Positions 51,772-60,359 of a stretch of DNA of 64,000 bases are shown here, piece by piece. The notes under the pieces are model-generated. The model ran no database searches. It was not told the origin of the DNA and saw only the letters and a list, made by a program, of their open reading frames with translations. The translations under genes and the position numbers were made by a program. The stretch lies in contig CAZTWL010000002.1 of the NCBI GenBank assembly GCA_964617825.1, positions 1 to 64,000 on the forward strand, written 5' to 3'. How positions within the stretch are numbered: the first letter of the stretch is position 1; every line of letters begins with the position of its first letter. Source of the stretch: VSJD01 sp964617825. Its GTDB lineage: Bacteria; Verrucomicrobiota; Kiritimatiellia; JAAZAB01.

Positions 51772-51914
51772 GGCGATTTCTTTCTTTTGTTCGGTCGCGA
51801 TTGAGTATACTAATTGCAGGTGGATATTCAAGCGCGGAAGACACCTTCATAGCGCCGGACAAGCGCGCATTTGCGAACGACGGATCAAGAAGGCGCCGGC
51901 TGGGACTATTTTTT

Positions 51915-52700
51915 ATGAAAATTTGCGTATTGGCCAGCGGCAGCTCGGGCAATTGCATCTTTGCGGAGTCGGCAACCACCCGCATCCTGATCGATGCCGG
52001 ACTAAGCGGGCGCGAAACGGCGCGGCGCCTGGCATTGATCGGCGCACCGCTCGATTCGATCAAGGGCGTTTGCCTGACCCATGAACACAGCGACCATACG
52101 GCAGGTCTGGCCGTCCTGCATACGCGCTCGGGCATCCCCCTCTATGCCAACGCCGGAACGATCGAAGCCCTCCACAAAGATGACAAATTGCGCAATTTAA
52201 AATGGCAGGTTTTCACCACCGGCGCGGATTTCAATATCGGCGACCTGGCGATTACCCCTTTTTCGGTCTCGCACGACGCCTATGAGCCGGTGGGCTTTAT
52301 TGTGACCGCGGACCAGGCCCGCGTGGGTATTGTCACGGACATCGGGGTCTGCACGCATCTTGTCCGGGAACGCCTGCGCCATTGCCAGGTTCTGGTTATC
52401 GAAGCCAACCACGACGAGCGGCTGTTGACCGACGCGCAACGGCCGTGGCACCTCAAACAGCGCATTGCCGGCCGCCAGGGTCATCTTTCCAACCAGCATG
52501 CGGCCGAACTGATCGCCGAAATCGCGGACAACGAATTGAACCAGGTCTTTCTTTTCCACCTCAGCCTGGACTGCAACCGTCCGGAGCTGGCGCTCAAGCC
52601 GACTTGTGAAGCCTTGCGCCGCCGGGGATTGGAGCACGTCCAGGTCAATTTGACCTATGCGGATCAAATCAGCACAATCTGGTCGACCGAAACGCGGTAA
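51915..52700 (+). CDS. MBL-fold metallohydrolase (YycJ/WalJ type)
   Basis: 261 residues starting MKICVLASGSSGNC, the family start motif, followed by the metal-binding THEHSDHTAGL (H-x-H-x-D-H) and two more His-containing strands. YycJ proteins are 5'-3' exonuclease-like MBL enzymes implicated in DNA mismatch handling. Divergent from rpoN with 143 bases between the starts. Confidence 0.85.
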   Translation: MKICVLASGSSGNCIFAESATTRILIDAGLSGRETARRLALIGAPLDSIKGVCLTHEHSDHTAGLAVLHTRSGIPLYANAGTIEALHKDDKLRNLKWQVFTTGADFNIGDLAITPFSVSHDAYEPVGFIVTADQARVGIVTDIGVCTHLVRERLRHCQVLVIEANHDERLLTDAQRPWHLKQRIAGRQGHLSNQHAAELIAEIADNELNQVFLFHLSLDCNRPELALKPTCEALRRRGLEHVQVNLTYADQISTIWSTETR

Positions 52701-52807
52701 TCGAAAAAAATCAAAACAAACTATGGACACCCAGGCGGTTTTTTGTTACAAAACGATCCATTTCATTGCAATCGCATGATAGTCAGGCATCAATGGAAGG
52801 ATCGGCC

Positions 52808-53551
52808 ATGGGACAATTGGACGGGAAAAAAGCTTTAGTTACGGGCTCAGCACGCGGGATTGGCCAGGCAATTGCCGTAAAACTGGCCGAAGCAGGCGCT
52901 GATGTGGCGGTATGCGACCTGAATCGCGACTGGCTGGCCGAAACCGAGAAGGCCGTAACCGCCCAAGGACGCAAGGCTCTGGCGCTGGCCACGGATGTCA
53001 GCAAGGCCGACAGTGTCCAGGCGACCGTGGATGAGGCGCTGAAAGCCTTCGGCGGGCTGGATATCTTGGTGAATAATGCCGGAATCACGCGTGACGGGTT
53101 CCTGGTGCGAATGACGGAAGAAGACTGGGATCAGGTCATTGCCGTCAACCTTAAAGGCACTTTTTTGTTTACAAAAGCGGTATCCCGGGGCATGATCAAG
53201 CAGAAATCCGGGGTTATCGTGAATTTGGCTTCGATTATCGGCTTGATTGGAAATGCTTGCCAATGTAATTATGCGGCGTCCAAGGCCGGGGTAATTGCCT
53301 TGACCAAGTCAGCGGCCCGGGAACTGGCCTCGCGCAACATTCGGGTCAACGCCGTGGCCCCGGGTTTCATTGAAACCAAGATGACGGCGGCATTGCCGAA
53401 GGCGGTGCAGGAGAAAATGCTGGCGGCTATTCCGCTGGCAAGGTTCGGTTCGCCCGATGACGTGGCTAACGTGGTCTTGTTCCTGGCAGGGCCTGCGTCC
53501 GCCTACATGACGGGCCAGGTTTTAAGCATCAGTGGCGGCATGGTGATGTAA
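52808..53551 (+). CDS. fabG: 3-oxoacyl-ACP reductase
   Basis: 247 residues. SDR features are all present: TGSARGIGQ (NADPH-binding G-x-x-x-G-x-G), NNAG, the catalytic Ser in NLASIIG and Y-x-x-x-K in YAASK. The family call as FabG rests on its neighbours acpP and fabF. It reduces beta-ketoacyl-ACP in fatty-acid elongation. AAGGA precedes ATG 52808. Confidence 0.9.
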   Translation: MGQLDGKKALVTGSARGIGQAIAVKLAEAGADVAVCDLNRDWLAETEKAVTAQGRKALALATDVSKADSVQATVDEALKAFGGLDILVNNAGITRDGFLVRMTEEDWDQVIAVNLKGTFLFTKAVSRGMIKQKSGVIVNLASIIGLIGNACQCNYAASKAGVIALTKSAARELASRNIRVNAVAPGFIETKMTAALPKAVQEKMLAAIPLARFGSPDDVANVVLFLAGPASAYMTGQVLSISGGMVM

Positions 53552-53677
53552 CAACATAACGGCAAGCAGTCAGCAGCCGGGAAACAGCAGCCATCAGAGA
53601 CAGAAACAAGCGTTCTGAATCCTGGCGATAGAATTCCGGCGTCTGATAGTTATGTATTAACAAGGTAGGAGGCTAAA

Positions 53678-53917
53678 ATGGCACTTGAGGAAAAAGTCCG
53701 AGACATTATCGTGGAACAACTTGGCGTGAACCCGGAACAGGTAACGGCGGAAGCGTCCTTTATCGAAGATCTGGGCGCCGATTCCCTGGACACCGTCGAA
53801 TTGGTAATGGCCTTTGAAGAAGAATTCGGCGCGGAAATTCCGGACGAAGAAGCCGAAAAACTGACTACCGTGGGCGCCGTTGTGAATTATCTGAAAGAAA
53901 AAGGTTTCGGCGAATAA
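53678..53917 (+). CDS. acpP: Acyl carrier protein
   Basis: 79 residues, acidic, with the phosphopantetheine Ser in GADSLDTVELVMAFEE. AGGAGG lies 8 bases before the ATG. Followed by a strong terminator, so much of its message may end there. Confidence 0.97.
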   Translation: MALEEKVRDIIVEQLGVNPEQVTAEASFIEDLGADSLDTVELVMAFEEEFGAEIPDEEAEKLTTVGAVVNYLKEKGFGE

Positions 53918-53930
53918 AGGGCGTTGATTT

Positions 53931-53969
53931 AAAGGCCGAGGAACGGGGAGAACCGCCTCGGCCTTTTTT
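53931..53969 (+). terminator. Rho-independent terminator after acpP
   Basis: 11-bp stem AAAGGCCGAGG/CCTCGGCCTTT with a 14-base loop, followed by a T run. Confidence 0.9.
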
Positions 53970-54040
53970 CTCTTATTTCTCTTGTCTGCCAACAATTCAT
54001 TGGATGACCAGTTGCCGCGGGCGGCTAGCGGATACAGGAT

Positions 54041-55285
54041 ATGACGAACATGCGGAAAGTCGTTATTACTGGAATTGGGGTCGTTACACCCCTGGGTTGC
54101 GATATCAAGCGTTTCTGGGAACGCAACGTGAACGGCGTTTCCGGGGTTCGCCGCGTGCAAATGTTCGATGTATCGCCCTACCCCTCCCAGATTGCCGGCG
54201 AAGTCGTCGAATTCAATCCGAACGACTTTTTAAGCAAGAAAGACCAGCGGCGCGCGGATTTGTATTGTCATTATGCCATGGGCGCCGCCAAATTGGCACT
54301 CAAGGATTCCGGCCTGAATGCGGCCATGGAAGATAACACCCGCATCGGCGTTATTGTGGCCTCCGGCATTGGCGGCCTGCAATCGCTCCAGGTTCAGCAC
54401 CGGACTCTGATTGAAAAAGGGCCGGGCCGTTGCAGTCCGTTCATGATTCCGCAAATGATCTGCAACATGGCCGCCGGGCTGATTGCCATCGAATTCAAGC
54501 TCAAAGGCCCGAATTATGCGGTTGTCTCCGCCTGCGCCTCGGGCAGCCATGCGCTGGGCGACGCCATGCGGCTCATTCAGTATGGCGACGCGGATGTAAT
54601 GATTTCCGGCGGCTCCGATGCCAGCATCTGTGCCCTGGCCTTCGCCGGCTTCAGCGCCCTGCGCGCTTTGAGCACGCGCAACGAAGAGCCCACCAAAGCC
54701 AGCCGCCCCTTCGACAAGGAGCGCGACGGCTTTGTCATTGGCGAAGGCGCCGGCATTTTGGTGCTCGAAGAACTGGAGCACGCCCGCAAGCGCGGCGCGC
54801 AAATCTATTGCGAACTTGCCGGTTATGGCGCCACCTGTGACGCATATCATGAAACTGCGCCGGAAGAAAACGGCGATGGCGCCGCGCGCGCCATGCAGCG
54901 GGCCATCCAGGATGCGCACGCCAACGCCGACGAAGTGGATTATATTAATGCCCACGGCACCAGCACCTTGCTCAATGATCTCTGTGAAACGCGCGCCATT
55001 AAGCGCGCCTTGGGAGACGAGTTGTCCCGCCGGGTCATGATCAGCTCGACCAAATCCATGACCGGCCACCTGCTGGGCGCCGCCGGCGCCGTGGAAGCCG
55101 CCGTCTGCGCCTTGGCCATCAAGCACGGCGTTGTGCCGCCCACCATCAATTATTCGACACCCGACCCGGAATGCAATCTGGACTATATCCCCAACACGGC
55201 GCGCGAAAAGAAGGTCAGGTTGGCCCTGAGTAATTCGCTGGGCTTTGGCGGTCATAACGCGACGCTGGCTTTCCGGCCTATCTGA
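54041..55285 (+). CDS. fabF: 3-oxoacyl-ACP synthase II
   Basis: 414 residues. The catalytic triad of KAS II is visible: Cys in SACASGSHA, His in NAHGTST and His in MTGHLLGAAG. It condenses malonyl-ACP with the growing acyl chain, and forms the fabG-acpP-fabF group typical of fatty-acid clusters. Start at ATG 54041; an ATG three codons on is also possible. Confidence 0.95.
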   Translation: MTNMRKVVITGIGVVTPLGCDIKRFWERNVNGVSGVRRVQMFDVSPYPSQIAGEVVEFNPNDFLSKKDQRRADLYCHYAMGAAKLALKDSGLNAAMEDNTRIGVIVASGIGGLQSLQVQHRTLIEKGPGRCSPFMIPQMICNMAAGLIAIEFKLKGPNYAVVSACASGSHALGDAMRLIQYGDADVMISGGSDASICALAFAGFSALRALSTRNEEPTKASRPFDKERDGFVIGEGAGILVLEELEHARKRGAQIYCELAGYGATCDAYHETAPEENGDGAARAMQRAIQDAHANADEVDYINAHGTSTLLNDLCETRAIKRALGDELSRRVMISSTKSMTGHLLGAAGAVEAAVCALAIKHGVVPPTINYSTPDPECNLDYIPNTAREKKVRLALSNSLGFGGHNATLAFRPI

Positions 55286-55306
55286 GGCGGGCACAACAAA
55301 AATCCA

Positions 55307-55337
55307 AGTGTTTTGTGTTCGGTGTTCAGCGTTCGGG
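55307..55337. repeat. GTGTTCGGTGTTCAG-type repeat, solo copy
   Basis: AGTGTTTTGTGTTCGGTGTT followed by CAGCGTTCGGG is the same word family as the ends of the four-helix-bundle unit at 33871-34480. Here no partner or passenger gene is close. Confidence 0.7.
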
Positions 55338-55494
55338 AAAATATGGTCCGGAACCGACGCATCTTCCGCATTTTCCCTGTCAGCACAGATGCCGCCGGAC
55401 GATCGGCGCGACAATCAAAAAGGATTGCCGGGCATAGAATCGGTTGCTTGCGGCGGCGCCTTGTTAGCGGGCATCGAACATCTGGATACAATTC

Positions 55495-57156
55495 ATGAAC
55501 AGCCCTTCCAAACCGGTTATTTCCTTCTGGCAGATTCTTGTCCTGGTCGTGCTCTTCCTGACTGCCGGAATCTGGCTGGCCTCAGCCTTGAGCGTGCTGA
55601 TTATGAATGGGGCGCATGCCTGGGGCGGGGCGGTCGGCGCCTACTTGATCGAAGAAGGCGCCGACAAGGTCATGCGCCGCTGTCTGCTGGGATTTTCCAT
55701 CGTTTTCCTGATGATTTTCCTGTGGCGCGCCGGCTGGCGCGGGTGGAAAGATTGCGGATTCACAACAGCCGACCCGAATTGGTCATGGCGTCCCTGGCAT
55801 GCCGGACTGCTTAACGGTCTTATCCTTGGCATTCTGACCATGGGCGTCGTGGGCACGATCACGATTCTGGCCGGAATTCATCGCCTGTATATAACGATCG
55901 GGCCCCTATCGATTCTGATCAAGGTTCTGGCTCTGTTGCTCTCGGCGCTAGCCGTGGGCTTTTTCGAGGAAACGGTGGTGCGCGGCATTCTGTTTCGCGT
56001 GCTGGCCCGCCTCTGGCGCGCATGGCCGGCAGCCGTGTTGTCCAGCATCGTCTTTGCCGTGGCCCATTTTATTTCACCGGCCAACGAGGCATACGCCGGC
56101 GGCTCTTTCCTGTCCGTGACCAACGCCGTGTTCGTTTCCACATTCACGACGTTCGGCCAGGCGCCAGCCTTGGCGCTTAAATTCGTCAACTTGAGCCTGC
56201 TGGGCATTGTTTTATGCGCGTTTGTGATCCGCACGCGAACCATTTGGGTAAGCGTTGGCGCCCACGTGGGCTGGGTCTGGATGATCAAGCTGCACGGATT
56301 GATCACCATGTTCTATCCGCCGGCGCCCCTGGTGCCCTGGCTGGGAAAGCGCAACGATTTCATGGACTCGATCCTGGCCACGGTCATGCTCTCCAGCTTG
56401 CTGATCTGGACCGTGATGCGCGCGGCAAATTGCGGCCGGCCTCTACGCCGGCGCGGACAGCTGTGGCATGTTTTCCCGGACGAGGAAGCCAAGTTCAAAA
56501 ACTGGCTGGAGGCCCACTCTTCGCCGCAGGCGCCTGGCGCCCGCGTGCTGAAGGCCTACGACGGCTGCCGCGTCACCGCTCTGGACGGGATCGTCTGGAA
56601 GGAATACCGGCCCCCGCGCGGCTGGCGCAGCTGGCGGTTTGCCTTCCGCCCCTCCCGCACGCGGCGCGCATTTCTGATGGGCCACCGCCTGGCGGCTTGC
56701 GGCATTCCCACATCGACCCCGATCGCCTGGTCCAGCGAGCGGCGCTTCGGAATGCGAAGGGCCGACCATGGCATCACAACCGAACTGGTCGGAACCGAAT
56801 CGCTGACCGCCTGGCTGCAGCGCCAAACGGGCGATCCCGCAACGCGCGCGACCGTCATGCGCGCTTACGGGCAACTGGCCGCCGCCTTCCATCGCAACGG
56901 TTTTTTCAACCGCGACTTGAAGCATGAGAACGTGCTGTGCGCCCGCACGGACCCCGGTCAATTATGGGTTGTGGACCTGGACGGCGTGCGCTGGCGCGGC
57001 TGGATTACGCGCCGGCGGGCGACCCGCGATTTGCGGCGCGTGGGCCTATCGCTGGCCGCCGAAGGCTGGTCGGCAAAACCGGACGTGGACGCGTTCTTCA
57101 AGGCCTACAACGCTGCGGCGCCCGCGCGCCTGCGGCGCGAACGATTTCCCGGGTAA
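55495..57156 (+). CDS. CPBP intramembrane protease fused to a lipopolysaccharide-kinase-like domain
   Basis: 553 residues. The first 310 or so are a CPBP-type membrane protease with about eight helices and the motifs FFEETVVRGILFR (E-E-x-x-x-R) and FAVAHF (His). The last 200 resemble Kdo/heptose kinases of the protein-kinase-like fold: HRNGFFNRDLKHENVLC (catalytic-loop D-x-x-x-x-N) and LWVVDLDGVRW (D-x-D metal site). A rare pairing that joins membrane-proteolysis and sugar-kinase parts in one chain. The frame is uninterrupted and there is no sign of a lost stop codon. Confidence 0.8.
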   Translation: MNSPSKPVISFWQILVLVVLFLTAGIWLASALSVLIMNGAHAWGGAVGAYLIEEGADKVMRRCLLGFSIVFLMIFLWRAGWRGWKDCGFTTADPNWSWRPWHAGLLNGLILGILTMGVVGTITILAGIHRLYITIGPLSILIKVLALLLSALAVGFFEETVVRGILFRVLARLWRAWPAAVLSSIVFAVAHFISPANEAYAGGSFLSVTNAVFVSTFTTFGQAPALALKFVNLSLLGIVLCAFVIRTRTIWVSVGAHVGWVWMIKLHGLITMFYPPAPLVPWLGKRNDFMDSILATVMLSSLLIWTVMRAANCGRPLRRRGQLWHVFPDEEAKFKNWLEAHSSPQAPGARVLKAYDGCRVTALDGIVWKEYRPPRGWRSWRFAFRPSRTRRAFLMGHRLAACGIPTSTPIAWSSERRFGMRRADHGITTELVGTESLTAWLQRQTGDPATRATVMRAYGQLAAAFHRNGFFNRDLKHENVLCARTDPGQLWVVDLDGVRWRGWITRRRATRDLRRVGLSLAAEGWSAKPDVDAFFKAYNAAAPARLRRERFPG

Positions 57157-57237
57157 AGAGCCGAACATCCGATAGCCAGCCCACGAACAATCCTGCTTGT
57201 CTTCCGCTGAAGACTGGATAACTGATATTCCATTTCA

Positions 57238-57420
57238 TTAGCATCCCACAGGATGCTCAGAACGTAGGCTGCGGGCCGTGGACTGTAGGAAAACGGGCAA
57301 TAATCAGCCCGATGCAAAAACCATAGTTCCGGTTGTGTGGATCTGCATTTGGCCTGTTCGAACCTAACGGCCTACAGCCTGCAGTCTTCAGCCGTCGGCG
57401 GCCCTATGGGACGCCAATAA
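57238..57420. repeat. Interspersed 180-bp palindromic repeat, copy B
   Basis: Same element as 31244-31421: left hairpin AGCATCC-CACA-GGATGCT, inner GGCTGCGGGCCGTGGACTGT and CCTACAGCCTGCAGTC, right-end GGCCCTATGGGACGCC. Its right end overlaps the last codons and the stop of uvrA. Confidence 0.85.
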
Positions 57421-60289
57421 TTCCATTTCCATTTTCCCGTTGAGCGCCGCCCTCAGCCAAAACCTTGCGCAGCAGCTGGCCGGTATAGGAGCGTTCGCAG
57501 GCGGCGATTTCTTCGGGCGTGCCCGCGGCAACGATCTCGCCGCCGGCATCGCCGCCCTCCGGCCCCAGGTCGATGATATAATCGGCAGTCTTGATCACCT
57601 CCAGATTGTGCTCGATGACCACCACCGTATTGCCGGCTTCGCGCAAGCGGTGGAGCACATCGAGCAGCTTCTGGATATCGGCAAAGTGCAAGCCGGTGGT
57701 CGGTTCATCCAGCAGATACATGGTGTGCCCGGTGTCCTTGCGGCTGAGCTCAGAAGATAGTTTCAGCCGTTGGGCCTCGCCGCCGGAAAGCGTAGTGGCC
57801 GACTGGCCCAGCTGGACATACCCAAGCCCGACTTCCGAAAGTGTCTTGAACTTCTGCTTGAGGGCCGGAATGCGGCTGAAAAACTCCAGGGCCTCATCGA
57901 TGGTCATGGCCAGCACATCGGCAATGGACTTGCCGGCAAAACGAACTTCCAGCGTTTCGCTGTTATACCGCTGCCCGCGGCACTGCTCGCAGGTGACATA
58001 GACGTCCGGCAGAAAATGCATTTCGATCTTCAGGATGCCGTCCCCGCGGCAGGTTTCACAGCGCCCGCCTTTGACGTTAAAACTGTAACGGCCCGGACCA
58101 TAGCCGCGCACCTTGGAAGCCGGCAGACCGGCAAACAGGGAGCGCATCAGCGTGAATGCGCCCGTGTAAGTCGCCGGATTGCTGCGCGGGGTGCGCCCGA
58201 TGGGCGACTGGTCGATCACCACGACCTTGTCCAGACGGTCCATGCCCTTGATCTCCGTGAACTTGCCCGGCCGGTCCTTGGCCCCGTAAAACTCGCGGGC
58301 CAGGGCCCGCCGCAAAATATCGTCCACCAGCGTGCTCTTGCCGCTGCCGGATACGCCGGTGACGCAAACGAGCAGGCCCAGGGGGATGTTGACCGTGATA
58401 TTTTTAAGATTGTTTTCGCGGGCGCCCGTGATGACGAGGTGCCCGCCAACAGGCTTCTTGCGCTGCCGCGGAATTTCGATGTTCAGCTGCCGGTTCAGAT
58501 AACGCGCCGTGAGCGAACGCGTATCGGCCAGCAGTTCGGGCACGCCTCCGGCAAAGATAATCTCGCCGCCGTGCCGGCCAGCGCCTGGCCCGAGATCCAG
58601 AACGTAATCCGCCTGGCGAATGGTGTCCTCATCATGCTCCACAACCACCACCGTGTTGCCCAGGTCGCGCAGGTTCTTCAATGTGCGGATCAGGCGTTCG
58701 TTGTCGCGGTGATGCAGGCCGATGCTGGGCTCATCGAGCACATACAGCACGCCGACCAGGCCGGAGCCGATCTGGGTCGCCAGCCGGATGCGCTGCGCCT
58801 CCCCGCCCGAAAGCGTGCCGCTCTCGCGATCGAGCGTCAGGTAATCCAACCCCACATTGGCCATGAATTGCAGGCGCTGGCGGATTTCCTTCAGCACCTC
58901 GCGCGCAATGGACTCCTCCTGCGGTTCGAGCGCCAGGTGTTCGAAATAATCCAGAGCGCTCCGCACCGACATCCGGCACACGTCCACAATCGACTTTCCC
59001 GCTATCGTGCAGGCCAGGGCTTCCGGCCTCAGGCGCGCGCCGTTGCAGTCCGTACAGGGCCGGCGGCTCATGTATTGCTGAAGCCGCTTCTTGGTAAACT
59101 CGCTGTCGGTCTCCGCATAGCGGCGCGCCAAGTTGGGCAGAATGCCCTCGAACGGTTTCGAAATCTTGCGCCAGGCGCCGCGCCGCCAATAGCCGAAGGG
59201 AATCGTTTCATCGCCCGATCCGTGAAGCAATATTTTCCGGATGGCGGCGGGCAATTCCCCGAAAGGCGTGCCCAAACTGAAATCGTAATGATCGGCCAAG
59301 GCGCGCAACAGGCCGTTATAGTAGATAATCAGGCGGCGACCCCCGCGCCGCCAGGCATGGATAGCACCCTTCTCGATGGATAGTTCGCGGTTGGGCACCA
59401 CCAGGTCCTCGTCGAAGAGCAGGCGCATCCCCAACCCGGAACAGGCGGGACAAGCGCCGTAGGGGTTGTTGAAGGAAAAATGACGGGGCGTCGCCGGCTC
59501 AAAACTGATGCCGCAATCCGGGCAGGCATGCTTTTCTGAATAGAGCGTTTCGCGCCACTGGCCGCTGGTATCCTGATGCAGGACGATCAGTATGCCGTTG
59601 CCCTGGCGCAGGGCCAACTCGGTGGAATCCGTGAGCCGTGAACGGATCAGATTGGTGACGATCAAGCGGTCCACCACCAGGTCAATGGCATGCTTTTTCT
59701 TCTTGTCCAGCGGCGGAACGCGATCCAACTCAACAAGCGCGCCGTCCACGCGCACGCGCACAAAACCCTGGCGCCGCGCCGCCTCGAACACTTCCTCATG
59801 CTGCCCCTTGCGGTCGCGCACCAGAGGAGCCAGCAGGGAAAGCTTGGTCCGGACCGGCAACTGCAGGAGACGCTCGACGATTTCCTCGGCGCTTTGCCGC
59901 GCCACCGGCCGCCCGCAGCGGGGGCAATGCGCATGACCGATGTTGGCAAAGAGCAGGCGCAGGTAATCGTGAATTTCCGTGCTGGTGGCGACGATGGACC
60001 GGGGATTCGAACCGGCTGTACGCTGTTCGATGGATATGGCAGGCGAAAGTCCCTCGATGTAGTCCACGTCGGGCTTTTGCATTTGCTCCAGGAACTGGCG
60101 GGCGTAGGCCGACAGGCTTTCCACGTATTTGCGCTGGCCTTCGGCATACAGCGTATCGAACGCCAGCGATGACTTGCCGGAGCCGCTCAGCCCCGTGATC
60201 ACCGTCACCTGGTCGCGGGGAATGCGCACGGTGATGTTTTTGAGGTTATGCTCACGGGCGCCCGCAATGACAATCCATTCCTTGCTCAT
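57404..60289 (-). CDS. uvrA: UvrABC system protein A
   Basis: 961 residues with both ATPase modules: Walker A GLSGSGKSS near residue 34 and GVSGSGKST in the second half, two ABC signatures (LSGGEAQRI, LSGGEAQRL), and the three Cys clusters that bind zinc (CPRCG; CPDC...CPAC; CETC...CEQC). It detects bulky DNA lesions for nucleotide excision repair. The C-terminal residues GIIGVP and the stop are encoded by repeat copy B, so the native tail was replaced or extended by repeat insertion. Confidence 0.97.
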   Translation of the reverse strand: MSKEWIVIAGAREHNLKNITVRIPRDQVTVITGLSGSGKSSLAFDTLYAEGQRKYVESLSAYARQFLEQMQKPDVDYIEGLSPAISIEQRTAGSNPRSIVATSTEIHDYLRLLFANIGHAHCPRCGRPVARQSAEEIVERLLQLPVRTKLSLLAPLVRDRKGQHEEVFEAARRQGFVRVRVDGALVELDRVPPLDKKKKHAIDLVVDRLIVTNLIRSRLTDSTELALRQGNGILIVLHQDTSGQWRETLYSEKHACPDCGISFEPATPRHFSFNNPYGACPACSGLGMRLLFDEDLVVPNRELSIEKGAIHAWRRGGRRLIIYYNGLLRALADHYDFSLGTPFGELPAAIRKILLHGSGDETIPFGYWRRGAWRKISKPFEGILPNLARRYAETDSEFTKKRLQQYMSRRPCTDCNGARLRPEALACTIAGKSIVDVCRMSVRSALDYFEHLALEPQEESIAREVLKEIRQRLQFMANVGLDYLTLDRESGTLSGGEAQRIRLATQIGSGLVGVLYVLDEPSIGLHHRDNERLIRTLKNLRDLGNTVVVVEHDEDTIRQADYVLDLGPGAGRHGGEIIFAGGVPELLADTRSLTARYLNRQLNIEIPRQRKKPVGGHLVITGARENNLKNITVNIPLGLLVCVTGVSGSGKSTLVDDILRRALAREFYGAKDRPGKFTEIKGMDRLDKVVVIDQSPIGRTPRSNPATYTGAFTLMRSLFAGLPASKVRGYGPGRYSFNVKGGRCETCRGDGILKIEMHFLPDVYVTCEQCRGQRYNSETLEVRFAGKSIADVLAMTIDEALEFFSRIPALKQKFKTLSEVGLGYVQLGQSATTLSGGEAQRLKLSSELSRKDTGHTMYLLDEPTTGLHFADIQKLLDVLHRLREAGNTVVVIEHNLEVIKTADYIIDLGPEGGDAGGEIVAAGTPEEIAACERSYTGQLLRKVLAEGGAQRENGNGIIGVP

Positions 60290-60359
60290 ATGTCCCTATC
60301 TAAGGTTGGTCGAAAATTCGTATTTGTTATGCTACCGCCGGCGGGATAAAAATGAAACA

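Noticed and set aside
57770..59383. 537-codon + strand frame opposite uvrA
   Set aside because: UvrA is unmistakable on the minus strand.
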